The translations under genes and the position numbers were made by a program. Shown here one piece after another: positions 61,972 to 64,000 of a stretch of DNA of 64,000 nucleotides; position 1 is the first letter of the stretch, and every line of letters starts with the position of its first letter. The notes beneath the pieces were generated by a model that worked only from the letters and a program-made list of their open reading frames with translations, did not search any database and was not told where the DNA came from. This DNA comes from Bosea sp. RAC05 (GTDB lineage Bacteria; Pseudomonadota; Alphaproteobacteria; Rhizobiales; Beijerinckiaceae), in assembly GCF_001713455.1 (NCBI RefSeq), contig NZ_CP016464.1, positions 991,501 to 1,055,500 on the forward strand, given 5' to 3'.

Positions 61972-62981
61972 CCCAGCCAGCCCTTGATCGAGGCGCTGAT
62001 CGCCTCGGCCGAGATGCCGTAGCGGTCATGCAGCGTCGGCAGGGCGCCTGCGGCCATGAAGGCGTCGGGCAGGGCGATGTGGCGGAAGGTCGGATGGACG
62101 CCGGCCATCATCAGGTGGCGCGCGACGGCCTCGCCGAGTCCGCCGATCTCGGTGTGGTTCTCGGCGACGACGACCAGCCGCCCCGAGCGGCGCGCCTCGG
62201 CCTCGATGGTTGCGACGTCGAGCGGCTTGATCGTCGGGCAATGCAGCACCGCGACGCCGATCTTGTCGGCCTCCAGCAGCTTCGCGGCTTCCAGCGCCCG
62301 CATCGTCAGGATGCCCGAGGCGATGACGAGGACCTCGCGCCCCTCGCGCAGGAGCTTCGCCTTGCCGAGCTCGAAGCGGTAGTCATAGGCGTCGAGCACG
62401 AGCGGGACGTTGCCGCGCAGCAGCCGCATATAGGCCGGCCCCTTATGGGCTGCGATCGCGGCGGTCGCCTGCTCCGTGTCGAGCGCATCGCAGGGGTCGA
62501 CCACGACCATGTTCGGCATCGCCCGGAACAGGGCGAGATCCTCTGCCGCCTGGTGGCTCGGCCCGTAGCCCGAGGTCAGGCCGGGCAGCGCGCAGACGAT
62601 CTTCACGTCGCGATCTTCCTCGGCGATCGTCTGGTGAATGAAGTCATAGGCCCGCCGCGATGCGAAGACGGCATAGGTCGTGGCAAACGGCGTGAAGCCC
62701 TCGCTCGCCAGCCCGGAGGCCGCGCCGAACAGGATCTGCTCCGCCATGCCCATCTGGTAGAAGCGGTCGGGATAGGCTTTCGCGAAGATGTGCAGGTCGG
62801 TGTATTTGCTCAGATCCGCCGTCATGCCGACGATGTCGGGGCGGCCCTCGGCCAGCGCGACGAGCGCATGGCCGAAGGGGGCGGGCTTCGTCGCCTGACC
62901 CTCGGCGGCGATCGAGGCGATCATGGCCGAGGTGGTCAGGCGCGGCTTGCCCGGCGTCGGTGGTGAGAAGACCGGCTTCAT
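61968..62981 (-). CDS. Transketolase, C-terminal (pyrimidine) subunit of split enzyme
   Basis: Second half of a two-gene transketolase, 337 aa. The pyrimidine-binding domain begins GHALVALAEGRPDIVGMTADLSKYTD and includes FYQMGMAEQILFGAASGLASEG (catalytic Glu of the TPP enzyme) and GPSHQAAEDLALFRAMPNM; the C-terminal transketolase domain follows from about residue 205. The ATG (62979-62981) overlaps the preceding gene's stop by four bases. Converges on oxyR. Split transketolases of this type are seen in sugar and polyol degradation operons, including apulose phosphate catabolism. Confidence 0.92.
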   Translation of the reverse strand: MKPVFSPPTPGKPRLTTSAMIASIAAEGQATKPAPFGHALVALAEGRPDIVGMTADLSKYTDLHIFAKAYPDRFYQMGMAEQILFGAASGLASEGFTPFATTYAVFASRRAYDFIHQTIAEEDRDVKIVCALPGLTSGYGPSHQAAEDLALFRAMPNMVVVDPCDALDTEQATAAIAAHKGPAYMRLLRGNVPLVLDAYDYRFELGKAKLLREGREVLVIASGILTMRALEAAKLLEADKIGVAVLHCPTIKPLDVATIEAEARRSGRLVVVAENHTEIGGLGEAVARHLMMAGVHPTFRHIALPDAFMAAGALPTLHDRYGISAEAISASIKGWLG

Positions 62982-63814
62982 GCGTTCCTCCCGGCGTCCA
63001 GCGCCGCGAGGGCGAGCTGCCACTCATGGGCTTCGATGCGGATGAAGTGGCTCTTGTCGCGCGTCTCGAGGAAGGGCACGCCCTTGCCCATCAGCGTATC
63101 CGCCACGATCATGCGCGGCTGCGGCAACGGATGCTGGCGCGCCCGATCGAAGGCCTCGCGCACCGCCTCGATGTCGTTGCCGTCGACGCGCTGCGCATAC
63201 CAGCCGAAGGCCTCGAGCTTTGGCACCAGCGGCTCGAAGCCCATCATCTGGGTGGAAGGCCCGTCGGCCTGCATGTTGTTGATGTCGACGATGGCGATCA
63301 GGTTGTCGAGCTTGTGGTGCGCGGCCGCCATGATCGCCTCCCAGACCGAGCCCTCGTCGAGCTCGCCATCGGAGAACAGGGTGTAGACGAAGCTGGGCGA
63401 GCCCTTCCGCTTCAGGCCGAGGCATTTGCCGACCGCGATCGAGAGGCCGATGCCGAGCGACCCGCCGGACATCTCCATGCCCGGCGTGTACTGGGCCATG
63501 CCCGACATCGGCAGGCGGCTGTCGTCGGTGCCGTAGCTCTCCAGCTCCTCCTCGGGAATCACGCCGGCCTCGATCAGCGCCGCATAGAGCGCGATGGCGT
63601 AGTGGCCGTTCGAGAGCAGGAAGCGGTCCCGCCCCTCCCAATCCGGATCCTCCGGCCGGTAGGTCATGGCGTGGAAATAGGCGACCGAGAGAACGTCGGC
63701 GATGTCGAGCGCCTGGGCGATGTAGCCCTGGCCCTGCACCTCGCCCATCAGCACCGCGTTGCGGCGGATGCGATAGGCGCGGTCGGCCAGCGAAGTGTTC
63801 GGCAGATCAGCCAT
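62978..63814 (-). CDS. Transketolase, N-terminal (thiamine-diphosphate) subunit of split enzyme
   Basis: First half of the split transketolase, 278 aa. Typical segments: LSNGHYAIALYAALIEAG near residue 68, GSLGIGLSIAVG near 118, and the ThDP/Mg motif SDGELDEGSVWEA ... VDINNMQADG near 148-186. Mg and ThDP bind here; the partner supplies the catalytic pyrimidine-domain residues. Its ATG overlaps the end of the SDR gene upstream by eight bases, indicating a shared operon. Confidence 0.92.
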   Translation of the reverse strand: MADLPNTSLADRAYRIRRNAVLMGEVQGQGYIAQALDIADVLSVAYFHAMTYRPEDPDWEGRDRFLLSNGHYAIALYAALIEAGVIPEEELESYGTDDSRLPMSGMAQYTPGMEMSGGSLGIGLSIAVGKCLGLKRKGSPSFVYTLFSDGELDEGSVWEAIMAAAHHKLDNLIAIVDINNMQADGPSTQMMGFEPLVPKLEAFGWYAQRVDGNDIEAVREAFDRARQHPLPQPRMIVADTLMGKGVPFLETRDKSHFIRIEAHEWQLALAALDAGRNA

Positions 63815-64000
63815 GGATCAGCATGCCTCCGTTCACGTCGATCACGGCCCCGGTCACATAGGCCGACAGGTCGGAGGCCAGGAAGAGGTAGCAGCCGGCG
63901 ACGTCCGAGGCATCGCCCAGGCGACCGAGCGGAATACCCTTGATGATGTCGGCCCGCATCGTGTCGGTCAGCTTGCCCTCGGTGATGTCGGTCTGGATCA
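63807..64000 (-). CDS. SDR-family oxidoreductase (C-terminal part, gene runs off the right edge)
   Basis: About 64 residues of the C-terminus of a short-chain dehydrogenase. Reading on the minus strand gives GIPLGRLGDASDVAGCYLFLASDLSAYVTGAVIDVNGG ending MLIHG, in which the block PLGRxG-x2-x-DVA and the terminal GxxIDVNGG are SDR hallmarks. The stop at 63807-63809 overlaps the transketolase start. The catalytic Tyr-x3-Lys lies outside the window. Probably a sugar or polyol dehydrogenase of the transketolase operon (inference). Confidence 0.88.
   Translation of the reverse strand, partial: IQTDITEGKLTDTMRADIIKGIPLGRLGDASDVAGCYLFLASDLSAYVTGAVIDVNGGMLIHG

Overview
The window is dense, GC-rich (roughly two thirds G+C) chromosomal DNA. 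It most likely comes from an alphaproteobacterium of the Hyphomicrobiales (Bosea/Beijerinckiaceae-like); this rests on gene content and codon style only. Supporting signs are minCDE with a CtrA-type half-site, divergent oxyR-katG, many TRAP and ABC importers, a CobW-type protein behind a Zur-like palindrome, and short REP-like hairpins of types common in that order. I see no rRNA, tRNA, CRISPR array, insertion sequence or prophage. About 64 genes are supported, including partial genes at both window edges.

Layout. 1-8.7 kb: a catabolic/import block with a DadA-like flavoprotein (cut at the left edge), RidA, a gamma-glutamyltransferase, a DctPQM TRAP importer, a SAF-domain homoserine-dehydrogenase-like oxidoreductase and a divergent LysR regulator. 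8.8-13 kb: two protein-modifying enzymes facing away from each other, SelO (AMPylation) and a Pat-like acyl-CoA-synthetase/GNAT protein. 13.3-18.2 kb: one plus-strand run joining an isoquinoline-oxidoreductase-like molybdenum hydroxylase to soxX-soxY-soxZ-soxA, without soxB or soxCD; a REP-like hairpin is translated inside soxA. 18.3-23.4 kb: a phosphodiesterase, a LysR regulator, a cystathionine beta-lyase-like enzyme and an orphan amino-acid-binding protein.

23.4-31.5 kb: a minus-strand metal-handling cluster (small membrane proteins, YcnI/DUF1775, CopC-CopD, PCuAC, two tandem FecB-like binding proteins, FecD permease, FecE ATPase, a small conserved protein). It is divergent from a CobW/ZigA-type GTPase at 31.6 kb, with a Zur-like palindrome between them. 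33-39 kb: a cobalamin riboswitch followed by a methyltransferase and a complete peptide/nickel-type ABC importer, coupled by 4-base overlaps; I infer corrinoid or cobalt-chelate uptake. 39-42 kb: a tiny conserved protein, an MFS transporter, a small hypothetical gene and a quinone oxidoreductase. 42.1-46.1 kb: a second TRAP importer divergent from an HpcH/HpaI aldolase.

46.1-48.4 kb: a small hypothetical gene and minC-minD-minE. 48.5-54.8 kb: two convergent arsenic loci, arsR-arsC-arsB-arsO (+) and arsR-flavoprotein-MFS (-); the second flavoprotein has a cysteine-rich tail. 54.9-57.9 kb: an amidohydrolase and an unusual single-chain fusion of a class III CoA-transferase with a 3-hydroxyisobutyrate-dehydrogenase-type enzyme. 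58.2-62 kb: a DUF393 protein, then katG with its own terminator, divergent from oxyR. 62-64 kb: a split transketolase and the tail of an SDR dehydrogenase, probably a sugar or polyol pathway running off the right edge.

The observations most worth following are the soxXYZA/molybdenum-hydroxylase operon with its altered SoxY arm and hairpin-bearing soxA, the riboswitch-controlled importer with a methyltransferase, the CoA-transferase/dehydrogenase fusion, and the cysteine-tailed arsenic-locus flavoprotein.
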